DNA of 12,727 bases from an uncultured Candidatus Saccharibacteria bacterium (GCA_948511255.1 CAOQNC010000012.1:1-12727), one strand, 5' to 3'. Counted from the first letter of the stretch, positions 5,899 to 12,440 are shown. The notes: generated from the sequence alone by a model not told the origin. Program-made: numbers and translations.

Positions 5899-6720
5899 CT
5901 AGGCGAAGATTTTGCGGATGACGTCTCGGTAAATATCTCGGACCAAGCTGGCTCGGTCTGGATGTTGCTCGAGATAGTGCGAAGTTGAGACCGTACTGTT
6001 GACTTCAATGACCAGCAACTCTGGTTGGTCGGACGAGGAGGCGTGATGATGGGACGAGTCAAGCTCAATAACATCGACGCTACAAAACCGGAGATTAAGT
6101 TCTTGGACGACCTTTTTAGCAAGCATGACGAGCTTAGCGCGGAGGGCGGGATTGGTGACGTCGATAGAAACGGCGCCGTTTTGAAGATTGAAGCGCCAGT
6201 CGGCGCTACGCTCTTTGCCGTAGACGAGGCGAGCTTCGCCATCAAGCATGACGATACGATATTCGCGGCTGATATGGTAGAACGGACAGAGGCTGGCGGA
6301 TTCAGAATAAGCGAAGGCAGCTTCGAGGGCGGCGGGAAATTGGTCGGCGGAAGTGATGTGAGTGATTCCCTGGCCACCGAGGCCGTGATTTGGTTTCAAG
6401 ACAATATCGCGCTGATGTTCTTCGAAATATCTCTCGAGGTAGGCCGGAGTGTTGCAGCCATTGGCAAACTCGCGATGATTGTCGAAGGGATAGAGAATAG
6501 AATGATCAATAATCGGAATGCCGGCGGCGCGCAGAACTTCAAAAGTAGCAAACTTGTCGGCGGCGATAGCGCTAGAGGATTGAGAGTTAAGTGGAAGGCA
6601 ATTCTTAAACATGTAGCGAATTTCACCATCCTTCTCGAGACGAAAAAGCCAGCCTCGAGAAAGGATCTTCACATTAATTCCCTCTTCCTGACAGATATCG
6701 AGGATGATTTGACGGCTCAT
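5899..6720 (-). CDS. RimK-like ATP-grasp ligase
   Basis: 273 residues. Visible ATP-grasp hallmarks: DKFATFEVLRAAGIP (55-69, pre-ATP domain border), the nucleotide-binding KPNHGLGGQGI loop (109-119), EYRIVMLDGEARLVYGK (153-169), then SVDVIEL (214-220) and the metal-binding EVNSTVSTSHYLEQHP (239-254). The order fits the RimK/glutathione-synthase-like group, which joins a carboxylate to an amine using ATP. The substrate cannot be told from sequence. The protein is slightly shorter than typical RimK (about 300) and begins with an abbreviated N-terminal domain. The ATG at 6720 has no Shine-Dalgarno; a TATAAT box six bases upstream suggests a leaderless mRNA. It stands alone between a tRNA and a membrane gene, so no partner enzyme reveals its pathway. 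Confidence 0.85.
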   Translation of the reverse strand: MSRQIILDICQEEGINVKILSRGWLFRLEKDGEIRYMFKNCLPLNSQSSSAIAADKFATFEVLRAAGIPIIDHSILYPFDNHREFANGCNTPAYLERYFEEHQRDIVLKPNHGLGGQGITHITSADQFPAALEAAFAYSESASLCPFYHISREYRIVMLDGEARLVYGKERSADWRFNLQNGAVSIDVTNPALRAKLVMLAKKVVQELNLRFCSVDVIELDSSHHHASSSDQPELLVIEVNSTVSTSHYLEQHPDRASLVRDIYRDVIRKIFA

Positions 6721-6726
6721 GAGGTT

Positions 6727-6732
6727 ATTATA
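6727..6732 (-). promoter_or_regulatory. -10 box of the ATP-grasp gene (leaderless)
   Basis: TATAAT at 6727-6732 leaves six bases (AACCTC) before the ATG at 6720, placing the start of transcription at or next to the A of the ATG. No ribosome binding site fits between. Confidence 0.55.
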
Positions 6733-6771
6733 ACTGATTATTGAGGATTGTGGCTGTTTTTAGGCGGTCGA

Positions 6772-7341
6772 CTATTTCTCAAGGAGATGTTTATCGGACC
6801 GATTCTTGCTGAAACGGTTCCTGTCAAAGGGGCTCTTGTCAAGAAGAGGCGAGAAATATTCGTAGGCTTGGTAGAGGCCGAAACCGGCGAGAGTGAGAGA
6901 GGTGACGGCGAGCAAAACCGCAAGGATAGTGCGGAGAATGGAGACTTGCGGCCTTTGCGGCGCGCTGGTCAGCGGGACATCGACGGGAGGCTGGGCATTA
7001 TCGGCGATGATATTGTCTGGTTCGACAGGTGTTACAATATCGATCTGAACGAAGCTGGGCGGGTTGCTTTGAGAGATTGGCGGCTCGGGGATGTTGAGCT
7101 CGTTCGAGATTTGGGAGTCAGTCTCGGCGACGAGGGCTGCGACGAGCTCCGGAGAGAGCACGCGATCGTAATCTTCGGTTTTCGGAGATTCCTGGACAAT
7201 ATTTTGTTCGGAGTCGGCAGAGTTTTGAGATATAATCGTGTTCAGAAGGCCGAAACTTGCGAAAACGCTGACCAAAAAGAGGGTAAAATAGCCCAGAAAA
7301 ACTGGTTTACGGCGCATAATATAGTCCCAAACACTACCCAT
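6772..7341 (-). CDS. Two-TM protein with a Pro/Asp/Glu-rich external loop
   Basis: 189 residues from ATG at 7341; an internal ATG (7317, MRRKPVFLGY) is an alternative start. Membrane segments lie at about 15-37 and 135-157. Both ends are basic (MRRK near the start, DRNRFSKNRSDKH at the end), so by the positive-inside rule both termini are cytosolic and the roughly 95-residue middle is external. That loop is acidic and proline-rich (LNIPEPPISQSNPPSF, VTPVEPDN) with no cysteine, and looks disordered. I recognise no family. If the first ATG is used, the mRNA has almost no leader (TGCTATAAT ends 8 nt upstream); if the second, a leader of about 26 nt. It probably runs into the ATP-grasp gene 51 bp on, though that gene has its own promoter. 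Confidence 0.75.
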   Translation of the reverse strand: MGSVWDYIMRRKPVFLGYFTLFLVSVFASFGLLNTIISQNSADSEQNIVQESPKTEDYDRVLSPELVAALVAETDSQISNELNIPEPPISQSNPPSFVQIDIVTPVEPDNIIADNAQPPVDVPLTSAPQRPQVSILRTILAVLLAVTSLTLAGFGLYQAYEYFSPLLDKSPFDRNRFSKNRSDKHLLEK

Positions 7342-7349
7342 ATATAACC

Positions 7350-7358
7350 ATTATAGCA
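7350..7358 (-). promoter_or_regulatory. Extended -10 promoter of the two-TM gene
   Basis: TGCTATAAT on the minus strand, hexamer 7350-7355. Its position decides the start question: with the first ATG the mRNA is nearly leaderless. Confidence 0.6.
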
Positions 7359-7375
7359 CACATAAGCGGTTTTGT

Positions 7376-7404
7376 CAATAGTTTTTCCTGCGGAAAAACT
7401 ATTG
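7376..7404. repeat. Perfect 13-bp hairpin upstream of hisS
   Basis: CAATAGTTTTTCC (7376-7388), loop TGC, GGAAAAACTATTG (7392-7404). It lies between two divergent promoters, so it is not an obvious terminator of either gene; it may be a DNA-binding site or a dispersed repeat. Confidence 0.6.
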
Positions 7405-7422
7405 CTGCTGGGCGGCGCCTCG

Positions 7423-7447
7423 GAGAAGAAAACAAATTTTTCTTCTC
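7423..7447. repeat. Second hairpin upstream of hisS
   Basis: GAGAAGAAAA (7423-7432), loop CAAAT, TTTTCTTCTC (7438-7447), followed by GCTCGG. A similar pattern (GAAGAAA...TTTCTTC then GCTCGG) occurs at 3197-3227 in the lemA-htpX gap. Confidence 0.5.
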
Positions 7448-7497
7448 GCTCGGCTTCTACGGCAGGGCAATAATAATTTGGGGTTATGGGGAGAGTA

Positions 7498-7506
7498 TGT
7501 TATAAT
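7498..7506 (+). promoter_or_regulatory. Extended -10 promoter of hisS (leaderless)
   Basis: TGTTATAAT with hexamer 7501-7506. Six bases (TGGGGC) separate it from the ATG at 7513, so transcription should begin at or beside the start codon. Confidence 0.6.
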
Positions 7507-7512
7507 TGGGGC

Positions 7513-8859
7513 ATGAAAAAATATAATACTTCACCAATCAGCGGCATGCAAGAGTTGTTGCCGGGGCTTCAGGCCGAGTTTAATCGTCTAAAATCGGGGA
7601 TTGCCGAGGCGATTCATGCGCATGGATTTCAGAATATCGAGACGCCGACGATTGACCGGACGGAGATTTTGCTGGCGAAAGCGGGCGGGGACACCGAGAA
7701 GCAGATTTATAAGGTGGTGAAGACGGCGGAAACGGCGGACGATGCTGATCAGGCTTTGCGCTTTGACCACACGGTGCCGCTGGCGCGATATACCGTCGAA
7801 CATATGAACGACCTAGCGTTTCCGTTTAAGGTCTCGCAAATTGGGCGGAACTTCCGGGGCGAGAGGGCGCAAAAGGGGCGATTCCGCGAGTTTTATCAAT
7901 GCGATGCGGATATTATCGGCTGGGGGACGTTGCCGATTGCTTATGACGCGGAGGCGATCGCGGCGCTGATCGATGCGATGCAGGTTTTGCCGCTGCCGAG
8001 TATTAAGGTACGAGTGAGCAACCGAAAGTTGCTGAACGGACTTCTAGAGGAGTTGAACTTAAATGGTCAGTCGAAAGAGATTTTCGACATTATTGACCAC
8101 GCCGAAAAAGTACCACACGAGGCGACGATTAGCGCCTTGACGGAGTTGGGGATCGGAAGCGAAGACATTGACAAAGTGATGAAGTTTATTGCGATAAACG
8201 GTTCACGCGACGAAGTGATCCCACGCTTGCGCGAATTTGGGTTCGGAAATACCGGGTTTAATGAAGGGGTTGCGGAGCTGGATGAAGTTTTGACGATTTT
8301 GGAGCGGAAGCTAGAGCGGCTGAGCGGTTCAGGTGTTTCGGGAGAACCATCGACAGAGGCGTCTCGCGTGCTGCCGACGAGCGTGGTGGCAGACATGATG
8401 ATTGTGCGCGGCCTAGATTATTACACGGGAACGGTTTTCGAGACGATTGTGCCAGAGCACCGGGAAATCGGTTCGATTTGTGGCGGCGGACGCTATGAAA
8501 ATCTGGCCAGTAATTATACAGAGCAGAAGTTGCCGGGCGTGGGCGGGTCGATTGGGTTGACGCGGTTGTTCTATATCCTGCAGAATTATGGGTTGGTCGA
8601 GGCGAGTTCGATAAAGCCGGTTGATGTTTGCTTGGTGCCGTTTTCGGCGGCGGAGTTTGCAACGGCGGAGGAATTGGCTGAGAAGCTGCGCAAGGATGGT
8701 CGGCGAGTCGATATCGCGATGACCGACAAGCGGCTAGGCGACAAGATGAAGTATGCAGCAAAGGTGGCCGACTCGGCGATCGCGATCGGGCAGGATGAAG
8801 TTCGGTCAGGTAAGTTTATGGTTAAAGACCTTACGACCGGAGAAGTTACGGAATTATAA
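7513..8859 (+). CDS. hisS: Histidyl-tRNA synthetase
   Basis: 448 residues. The start is ATG at 7513 (MKKYNTSPISGMQELLPG, matching the conserved class II HisRS opening), not the upstream ATG at 7486, which would lie before the -10 box. Class II signatures: motif 1 region around IETPTIDRTE (42-51), motif 2 QIGRNFRGERAQKGRFREF (109-127), the HisA peptide VRGLDYYTGTVFE (about 298-310), GGGRYENL (about 324-331) and motif 3 GVGGSIGLTRL (about 342-352). The anticodon-binding domain fills the last ~80 residues, with DKRLGDKMKYAAKVADSAIAIG. The substrate loop reads LRFDHTVPLARY, the form seen in archaeal/eukaryotic-type HisRS (LRFDLTVPFARY), with His in place of the usual Leu. It charges tRNA-His with histidine in the cytosol. 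A clear terminator follows, so it is a single-gene unit. Confidence 0.97.
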   Translation: MKKYNTSPISGMQELLPGLQAEFNRLKSGIAEAIHAHGFQNIETPTIDRTEILLAKAGGDTEKQIYKVVKTAETADDADQALRFDHTVPLARYTVEHMNDLAFPFKVSQIGRNFRGERAQKGRFREFYQCDADIIGWGTLPIAYDAEAIAALIDAMQVLPLPSIKVRVSNRKLLNGLLEELNLNGQSKEIFDIIDHAEKVPHEATISALTELGIGSEDIDKVMKFIAINGSRDEVIPRLREFGFGNTGFNEGVAELDEVLTILERKLERLSGSGVSGEPSTEASRVLPTSVVADMMIVRGLDYYTGTVFETIVPEHREIGSICGGGRYENLASNYTEQKLPGVGGSIGLTRLFYILQNYGLVEASSIKPVDVCLVPFSAAEFATAEELAEKLRKDGRRVDIAMTDKRLGDKMKYAAKVADSAIAIGQDEVRSGKFMVKDLTTGEVTEL

Positions 8860-8875
8860 TCTATTGCTTTTCGTC

Positions 8876-8917
8876 AAAGAGCGGCCTTTCAGGGTCGCTC
8901 TTTGGTTTTTATTGTTT
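8876..8917 (+). terminator. Intrinsic terminator of hisS
   Basis: AAAGAGCGGCC (8876-8886) pairs with GGGTCGCTCTTT (8892-8903) around a short loop with one G-T and one mismatch, followed by GGTTTTTATTGTTTT. It starts 17 bp after the stop codon. Confidence 0.9.
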
Positions 8918-8966
8918 TATGGCCTATGGCGCGACTTTATGGTGCACATGTTTTCTGGTGCGATTA

Positions 8967-9671
8967 TTATTTCCCGAGGCCGGCGTCAAGCATACGTTTA
9001 ACATAAGTCCAATCCCAAGTGTCGCTAAATCCGGAGGTGCTAAACTTATTGAATTGAAAAGACGGCAGACCAGCGGCGACCTGGCTGGCGCGGCGCGTGT
9101 TGCGGTCTAGCTCTTCGAGAGTTTCATGGTTGTTGACGCAGTTCTCGAAGTCTTCACCGAGACCAACTTTTTGTCCGACTTTCAGCCAATAGTCCTCGGG
9201 CATATCAGTAATAGCCGGCGAACTCTTGCTGACGCCGATGCCTTTGGACTGATAGTCATCCCAGAGCGCAGCGAGGGCGCCATGATAGAAATCCCAAAAC
9301 TTATCTTCGCGCGCAGCGCAATAGGAAGCTTCGCCGGCGCTTCGCGACATCGCGACGTCATTCCCCTCGTAAATCATGTCAGTCATACGGATTTCGAAAA
9401 GGATTTTGTGCCCATTTAGATACTCTTGGAATTCGTCCCAATGGTTCATAGCTTCGCGCGAGAAAACCGTGCAATACGGGCACATAATGTCGGTATACAT
9501 AATATAGTGGCTACTGGCATTTTCGGGGCCAGTCGTCATAGCGGCAGTCCAGGCTTGATCGGCGGGAGCCGGGCGTGAGGTGAGGCTGATGAAGATTAGT
9601 GCAACAAAGGCACAAATAACCGCGATAATAGCGACCGTGCGAATAATACGACCTGACGATTTAGTTTCCAT
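8967..9671 (-). CDS. Membrane-anchored DsbA-like thiol-disulfide oxidoreductase
   Basis: 234 residues. An N-terminal hydrophobic segment (about 10-30, uncleaved anchor or signal) is followed by a thioredoxin-fold domain with an inserted helical part. The active site is DIMCPYCTVFS (Cys64 and Cys67), and the cis-proline loop is GLPSFQF (Pro203). Two further cysteines (118 in EASYCAARED, 178 in FENCVNN) match the usual positions in thioredoxin_4/DsbA proteins. It would form or isomerise disulfides in exported proteins. ATG at 9671 has AAGGAG (9679-9684) 7 nt upstream, inside the end of the preceding gene, which it overlaps by 11 bp; the two are one operon. It converges on hisS, with the hisS terminator between them. 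Confidence 0.93.
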   Translation of the reverse strand: METKSSGRIIRTVAIIAVICAFVALIFISLTSRPAPADQAWTAAMTTGPENASSHYIMYTDIMCPYCTVFSREAMNHWDEFQEYLNGHKILFEIRMTDMIYEGNDVAMSRSAGEASYCAAREDKFWDFYHGALAALWDDYQSKGIGVSKSSPAITDMPEDYWLKVGQKVGLGEDFENCVNNHETLEELDRNTRRASQVAAGLPSFQFNKFSTSGFSDTWDWTYVKRMLDAGLGK

Positions 9672-10368
9672 GAGGATTCTCCTTGTTAGTATTTTGGGTA
9701 TGGCGACGCTGGAAGCGCTCGCTTAAAATCATGACGTAAGCGTCTTTGCCGATGCGCTTAAGCGACCAGAGGGCAAGCAGGATTGCGGCGAAAGTCAGTA
9801 GACCAGAGATGATGCCAGCAAGCATGTAGCTGCTTGAGCTAAACAGCGTGCCAATAAGCGGCATCAACAAGGTTGTCCCGCAAGTCGGACAGCCAGATCC
9901 GAGGATAGCGAGGCCAGCCGCTAGGCTAGCACTCTGGACATTATCTGCGTTTTTTGCAGTAGCGACGACCTGATCTTTTTTGCTACGACGGCGTTTTTGC
10001 CAGACTAACGCAACTAGACCAATCAGGATACTTTGTAAAATCGTGATGAAGAACATCAAAAGCCAGTCCCAGAAGTTGCGGCCGACGCCAAATATCGCCA
10101 AAAAGGCATTGCCGATAATAGACATTTTTCCAGATAAGTCAGTCGCCCAGAATAGATCGAGCGCAGAAGTGCTGCCAGAAAGTAAGTTGATGAGGGTGCC
10201 GAATACTATGAAGGTGATACCCGCGGCGATTAAAAATTGACATTCCCTGGTCGCAAGTATGACGCCTGAAAAAGCCATTTTACACTCGTCGAACCAACGC
10301 TCGATACGGCGTTTAAGCCTACGCTGGCGATTCTCGGTCTGATGACCTGATTTTCCTCCACGATTCAT
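9661..10368 (-). CDS. Polytopic membrane protein with CPTC motif, probable redox partner of DsbA
   Basis: 235 residues from ATG at 10368. A longer frame from 10488 is rejected because it would start upstream of the promoter. Residues 1-30 are basic and cytosolic. Hydrophobic segments lie near 45-63, 82-97, 101-123, 146-175 and 182-203; a basic loop QKRRRSKK (124-131) is inside. The notable feature is GSGCPTCGTTLLMPLIG (158-174), a CxxC at a membrane border, with two more cysteines near the N-terminus (29, 43). It is not a recognisable DsbB, VKOR or CcdA. Because its end overlaps dsbA by 11 bp, a role in passing electrons to or from the DsbA-like protein is a reasonable inference, not shown by sequence. 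A TACAAT box six bases before the ATG implies a leaderless mRNA. Confidence 0.8.
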   Translation of the reverse strand: MNRGGKSGHQTENRQRRLKRRIERWFDECKMAFSGVILATRECQFLIAAGITFIVFGTLINLLSGSTSALDLFWATDLSGKMSIIGNAFLAIFGVGRNFWDWLLMFFITILQSILIGLVALVWQKRRRSKKDQVVATAKNADNVQSASLAAGLAILGSGCPTCGTTLLMPLIGTLFSSSSYMLAGIISGLLTFAAILLALWSLKRIGKDAYVMILSERFQRRHTQNTNKENPHGN

Positions 10369-10374
10369 GTATCT

Positions 10375-10383
10375 ATTGTAGCA
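10375..10383 (-). promoter_or_regulatory. Extended -10 promoter of the CPTC-dsbA operon (leaderless)
   Basis: TGCTACAAT on the minus strand (hexamer 10375-10380), six bases before the ATG at 10368. This box supports choosing that ATG over the upstream one at 10488. Confidence 0.55.
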
Positions 10384-10536
10384 CGAATTGAGCGGGCATG
10401 GCGATTTTGCGCAGACTTTATTTTGACATGTTTCTCTTTTTTGTCCAGGTTCTAGTGTTCGGTTTTTCGTGAAATACAGGGGCGGCAAGTATTTTGGGAG
10501 TTTTTGCTATGCCATGAAAAATCTTCAAAATCAATA
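10384..10536. other. Intergenic stretch, no feature seen
   Basis: About 150 bp between the CPTC-dsbA promoter and the promoter of the candidate RNA. No open frame with a ribosome site, no repeat and no strong hairpin was found. It completes a gene-free gap of more than 400 bp whose other half holds the candidate RNA and two terminators. Confidence 0.4.
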
Positions 10537-10564
10537 TTGACGCGGAGCATGAGCGTGATAAAAT
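10537..10564 (+). promoter_or_regulatory. Promoter of the candidate small RNA
   Basis: TTGACG (10537-10542), 16 bp, TAAAAT (10559-10564) with a TG one base upstream of the -10. Start expected near 10571. Confidence 0.65.
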
Positions 10565-10570
10565 AGAGTT

Positions 10571-10693
10571 AGAACTTGGACGAGATCTGACGTTGAGGGT
10601 CGCCCAAAGTTCAAAAAATAACTTTAAGCACAGGGTGGTTCAAGTGCGATATTACTTATAAAATAAGGTTACGTTTGTGACCTTATTTTTGCT
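10571..10693 (+). ncRNA. Candidate free-standing structured small RNA (about 120 nt)
   Basis: A strong promoter and an intrinsic terminator enclose 120 nt with no open reading frame of note and no downstream gene on this strand (the next gene is on minus). Inside, ACTTGGAC (10574-10581) pairs with GTTCAAGT (10638-10645), eight pairs with one G-U, closing the molecule. Within it AAAGTT (10606-10611) and AACTTT (10620-10625) form a hairpin with an 8-nt loop, and CCC (10603-10605) can pair with GGG (10633-10635) just outside. It does not contain the SRP RNA GGAA/AGCAG core, nor RNase P or tmRNA marks. A 6S-like or novel regulatory RNA is possible. The identity is unknown. Confidence 0.55.
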
Positions 10694-10697
10694 TTTG
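10661..10697 (+). terminator. Intrinsic terminator of the candidate small RNA
   Basis: AAATAAGGT (10661-10669) / ACCTTATTT (10680-10688), perfect 9 bp with a 10-nt loop, then a T-rich tail TTGCTTTTG. Confidence 0.8.
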
Positions 10698-10739
10698 TTT
10701 TGAATAGCGCGACTGTGTCGTGCTGGTTTTAGATAATAA

Positions 10740-10768
10740 AAGAAGTCTACTTTCCGAGTAGACTTCTT
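10740..10768 (-). terminator. Intrinsic terminator of the rubredoxin-flavin reductase gene
   Basis: Perfect 12-bp stem AAGAAGTCTACT (10740-10751) / AGTAGACTTCTT (10757-10768), 5-nt loop. On minus it is followed by TTATTATCT. It begins 27 bp after the stop codon. The plus side also has CGATTTTCC, so it may act both ways. Confidence 0.85.
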
Positions 10769-10794
10769 CGATTTTCCAGTTTTCGCGGTTGTTG

Positions 10795-11421
10795 CTAATC
10801 TTGCTTCTTGAAATATTCTTTCCCGAGACCGCAGAGTGGGCATTTGTAGTCATCCGGAACTTCGTCGCCATAGTAAACGTAGCCGCAGACCGTGCAAACC
10901 CAGGCAGTCTTTCCCTGCTCGGTGATTGACTTAGTGAGGTCTTCTTTAGATTCGGCTTCAGTAAGCTCTTTTTTATGCTCTTGGTAATAGGCATAAGTCA
11001 TGGGTTTTCCGTCAGACAAGACATCGGCTTCAACCATGCGTCCGATATAGAGAGTGTGGGTTTCCGTGTCGATAGCATCAACCTTTTCGCAGATCATATA
11101 CCCGAGGGAGTTTTCGACTACGGGGACGCCTTCGATTTCGGTCGTCTGGCATTCCGTGCACTTGTCGATATCTTTCGATGAATTAAACCCGAAGGTCGTG
11201 ATAATCTTCGGATCAGCATCCTCGCCGAGCACCGAAAGCGCAAACTTATTATTTTCGCGAAGAAGTTTATGCGAATGATTAGTTTTGGCGACCGCGACAG
11301 AGATAAGCGGCTGCTCGCTTCCGCCGACGCGCGAAACCGCATCGACGATACACCCGCCACCGGAAGTGGTCAGAACATACATGCCTTGCGTAATTTTGCG
11401 GGTGATTTTGGGATTTTTCAT
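10795..11421 (-). CDS. Flavin reductase-like protein fused to rubredoxin
   Basis: 208 residues from ATG at 11421, which follows GGAGGAAA; the frame extends upstream to 11475 without a ribosome site. Residues 1-150 resemble the FMN-binding split-barrel of flavin reductases: [13 protein letters not shown] (11-23), [17 protein letters not shown] (38-54), [11 protein letters not shown] (60-70), [23 protein letters not shown]. Residues 174-204 form a rubredoxin domain with iron ligands Cys176, Cys179, Cys194 and Cys197 (CTVCG...CPLCG). This is the layout of high-molecular-weight rubredoxin, which passes electrons to oxygen- or NO-reducing flavodiiron proteins in anaerobes. Which partner it serves here is unknown. 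It has its own promoter and terminator. Two additional cysteines (88, 91, in DKCTECQ) form a CxxC in the barrel part and are a slight oddity. Confidence 0.92.
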   Translation of the reverse strand: MKNPKITRKITQGMYVLTTSGGGCIVDAVSRVGGSEQPLISVAVAKTNHSHKLLRENNKFALSVLGEDADPKIITTFGFNSSKDIDKCTECQTTEIEGVPVVENSLGYMICEKVDAIDTETHTLYIGRMVEADVLSDGKPMTYAYYQEHKKELTEAESKEDLTKSITEQGKTAWVCTVCGYVYYGDEVPDDYKCPLCGLGKEYFKKQD

Positions 11422-11446
11422 AGATTTCCTCCAGTTCAATGTACTT

Positions 11447-11475
11447 ATTATAGGGAAGTTTAGCGAAAAATTCAA
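11447..11475 (-). promoter_or_regulatory. Promoter of the flavin reductase-rubredoxin gene
   Basis: TTGAAT (11470-11475), 17 bp, TATAAT (11447-11452) on minus. Leader of about 20 nt with GGAGG. Confidence 0.65.
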
Positions 11476-11519
11476 GGGTGGGACGCATGTAGGTAGTTCA
11501 AGACTGAGGCACGGATAAG

Positions 11520-11550
11520 TAAAATAGCACCCGAAACGGCTGCTATTTTA
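11520..11550 (-). terminator. Terminator-like hairpin after tRNA-Leu
   Basis: TAAAATAGCA (11520-11529) / TGCTATTTTA (11541-11550), perfect 10 bp, extended by CCG/CGG inside. The T-rich 3' arm on minus (TATTTTACTTATCC) makes it plausible as the tRNA-Leu terminator. Confidence 0.65.
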
Positions 11551-11561
11551 GACTTCACGAT

Positions 11562-11646
11562 TGGTGCCCGAAATGGGACTTGAACCCATATGGATTTCTC
11601 CATTCGATTTTAAGTCGAACGCGTATACCAATTCCGCCATTCGGGC
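11562..11646 (-). tRNA. tRNA-Leu (anticodon UAA)
   Basis: 85 nt with an encoded CCA and the long variable arm of class II tRNAs (TGGA-GAAA-TCCA). The acceptor stem is GCCCGAA/TTCGGGC, fully paired. The anticodon arm is TTCGA-CTTAAAA-TCGAA, giving TAA, which reads UUA (and UUG). The T arm is ATGGG-TTCAAGT-CCCAT. Discriminator base A. Confidence 0.97.
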
Positions 11647-11667
11647 TCAAAATCGAAAGTCTATTTT

Positions 11668-11676
11668 ATTATAGCA
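11668..11676 (-). promoter_or_regulatory. Extended -10 promoter of tRNA-Leu
   Basis: TATGCTATAAT on minus, hexamer 11668-11673. About 21 bp before the tRNA 5' end. It lies in the short gap after the MurI-like gene. Confidence 0.6.
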
Positions 11677-11696
11677 TAAAATCGGCTTTCGTGGGG

Positions 11697-12440
11697 TTAC
11701 TTGCTGCGGTCGCCGTGGACGCCACGCAGTTCCAACGCTCGGCAGGTGTCGTGGAGTAGCTTCTGGCGAAAGTCCAGCACACGCACTCGGTAGCCAAATA
11801 GTTCCTCCAGCTCCGAGCGAATAGACCAGAAATGTGTATTAGGGAGGAGTATGACATCTGGCCTGAAGAGCTCCGCTCGGACTGGCGAGGTCGTTGGTTG
11901 ATAACTTGGTGGTGGCGAAGAGGTGTTTTTGCGACCGGAGCGCAAGAGGAAATATGGGCCCAGATCCAAGCGTAAGATTTCGGCTGACATTTGGCCTTCA
12001 TTGATTAGGTAATCCCAGCCGCTACAGTCTGGAAAGATAATTGTCGAATACGGCAATTCCTGACATACTTCCTTACGCACTAGCGATTCGAATAGCACCT
12101 TATCGGCCATAATCGCAATTTGGTCTGGGAAAGCCCTTGAGTTAAGGATGCGATAATAGTTAATACCGACACTAACGAATTTCTGCTGAGGGTATTCTCG
12201 CTTCAGGAACTCAAGTGCTAAGGAAACCACATATCCTCCCAAAACGATCAAATCTACTTTGCCTACATAGGCACGCAAACATGCTTTAGAAAAGCGGCAA
12301 ATTTCTAACAAACTTCCATCTTCGAGCGATAAATTCGCTTCTGTCACACGCACGACCTCTACGATGCCAAGCTCATGCGACAAATAATCTGCGACAATAT
12401 CACCACCATATCCGCTGTCAAAAACTACGACTTTTAGCAT
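11697..12440 (-). CDS. Glutamate racemase-fold protein lacking both catalytic cysteines
   Basis: 247 residues, with AAGGAG directly before the ATG at 12440. The opening MLKVVVFDSGYGGDIVADYL matches MurI (IGVFDSGVGG...), and DLIVLGGYVVSLALEFLK (63-80) and DVILLPNTHFWSIRSELEEL (195-214) align with the two active-site segments VIACNTATAIALD and LILGCTHYPIL. In MurI each has a catalytic Cys; here they are Gly68 and Asn201. Asp8-Ser9, Thr202 and His203 remain. It is also shorter than the usual 260-280. A Ser/Pro/Thr-rich stretch (168-190, TSSPPPSYQPTTSPV) is inserted. Without the Cys pair normal racemisation is not expected, so it may have another activity in the Asp/Glu-racemase fold, or a binding role. 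It stands alone between tRNAs. Confidence 0.75.
   Translation of the reverse strand: MLKVVVFDSGYGGDIVADYLSHELGIVEVVRVTEANLSLEDGSLLEICRFSKACLRAYVGKVDLIVLGGYVVSLALEFLKREYPQQKFVSVGINYYRILNSRAFPDQIAIMADKVLFESLVRKEVCQELPYSTIIFPDCSGWDYLINEGQMSAEILRLDLGPYFLLRSGRKNTSSPPPSYQPTTSPVRAELFRPDVILLPNTHFWSIRSELEELFGYRVRVLDFRQKLLHDTCRALELRGVHGDRSK

Noticed and set aside
10571..10693. Bacterial SRP RNA, RNase P RNA or a known riboswitch
   Set aside because: The core motifs of SRP and RNase P RNAs are missing, and no gene follows on the plus strand for a riboswitch to control.
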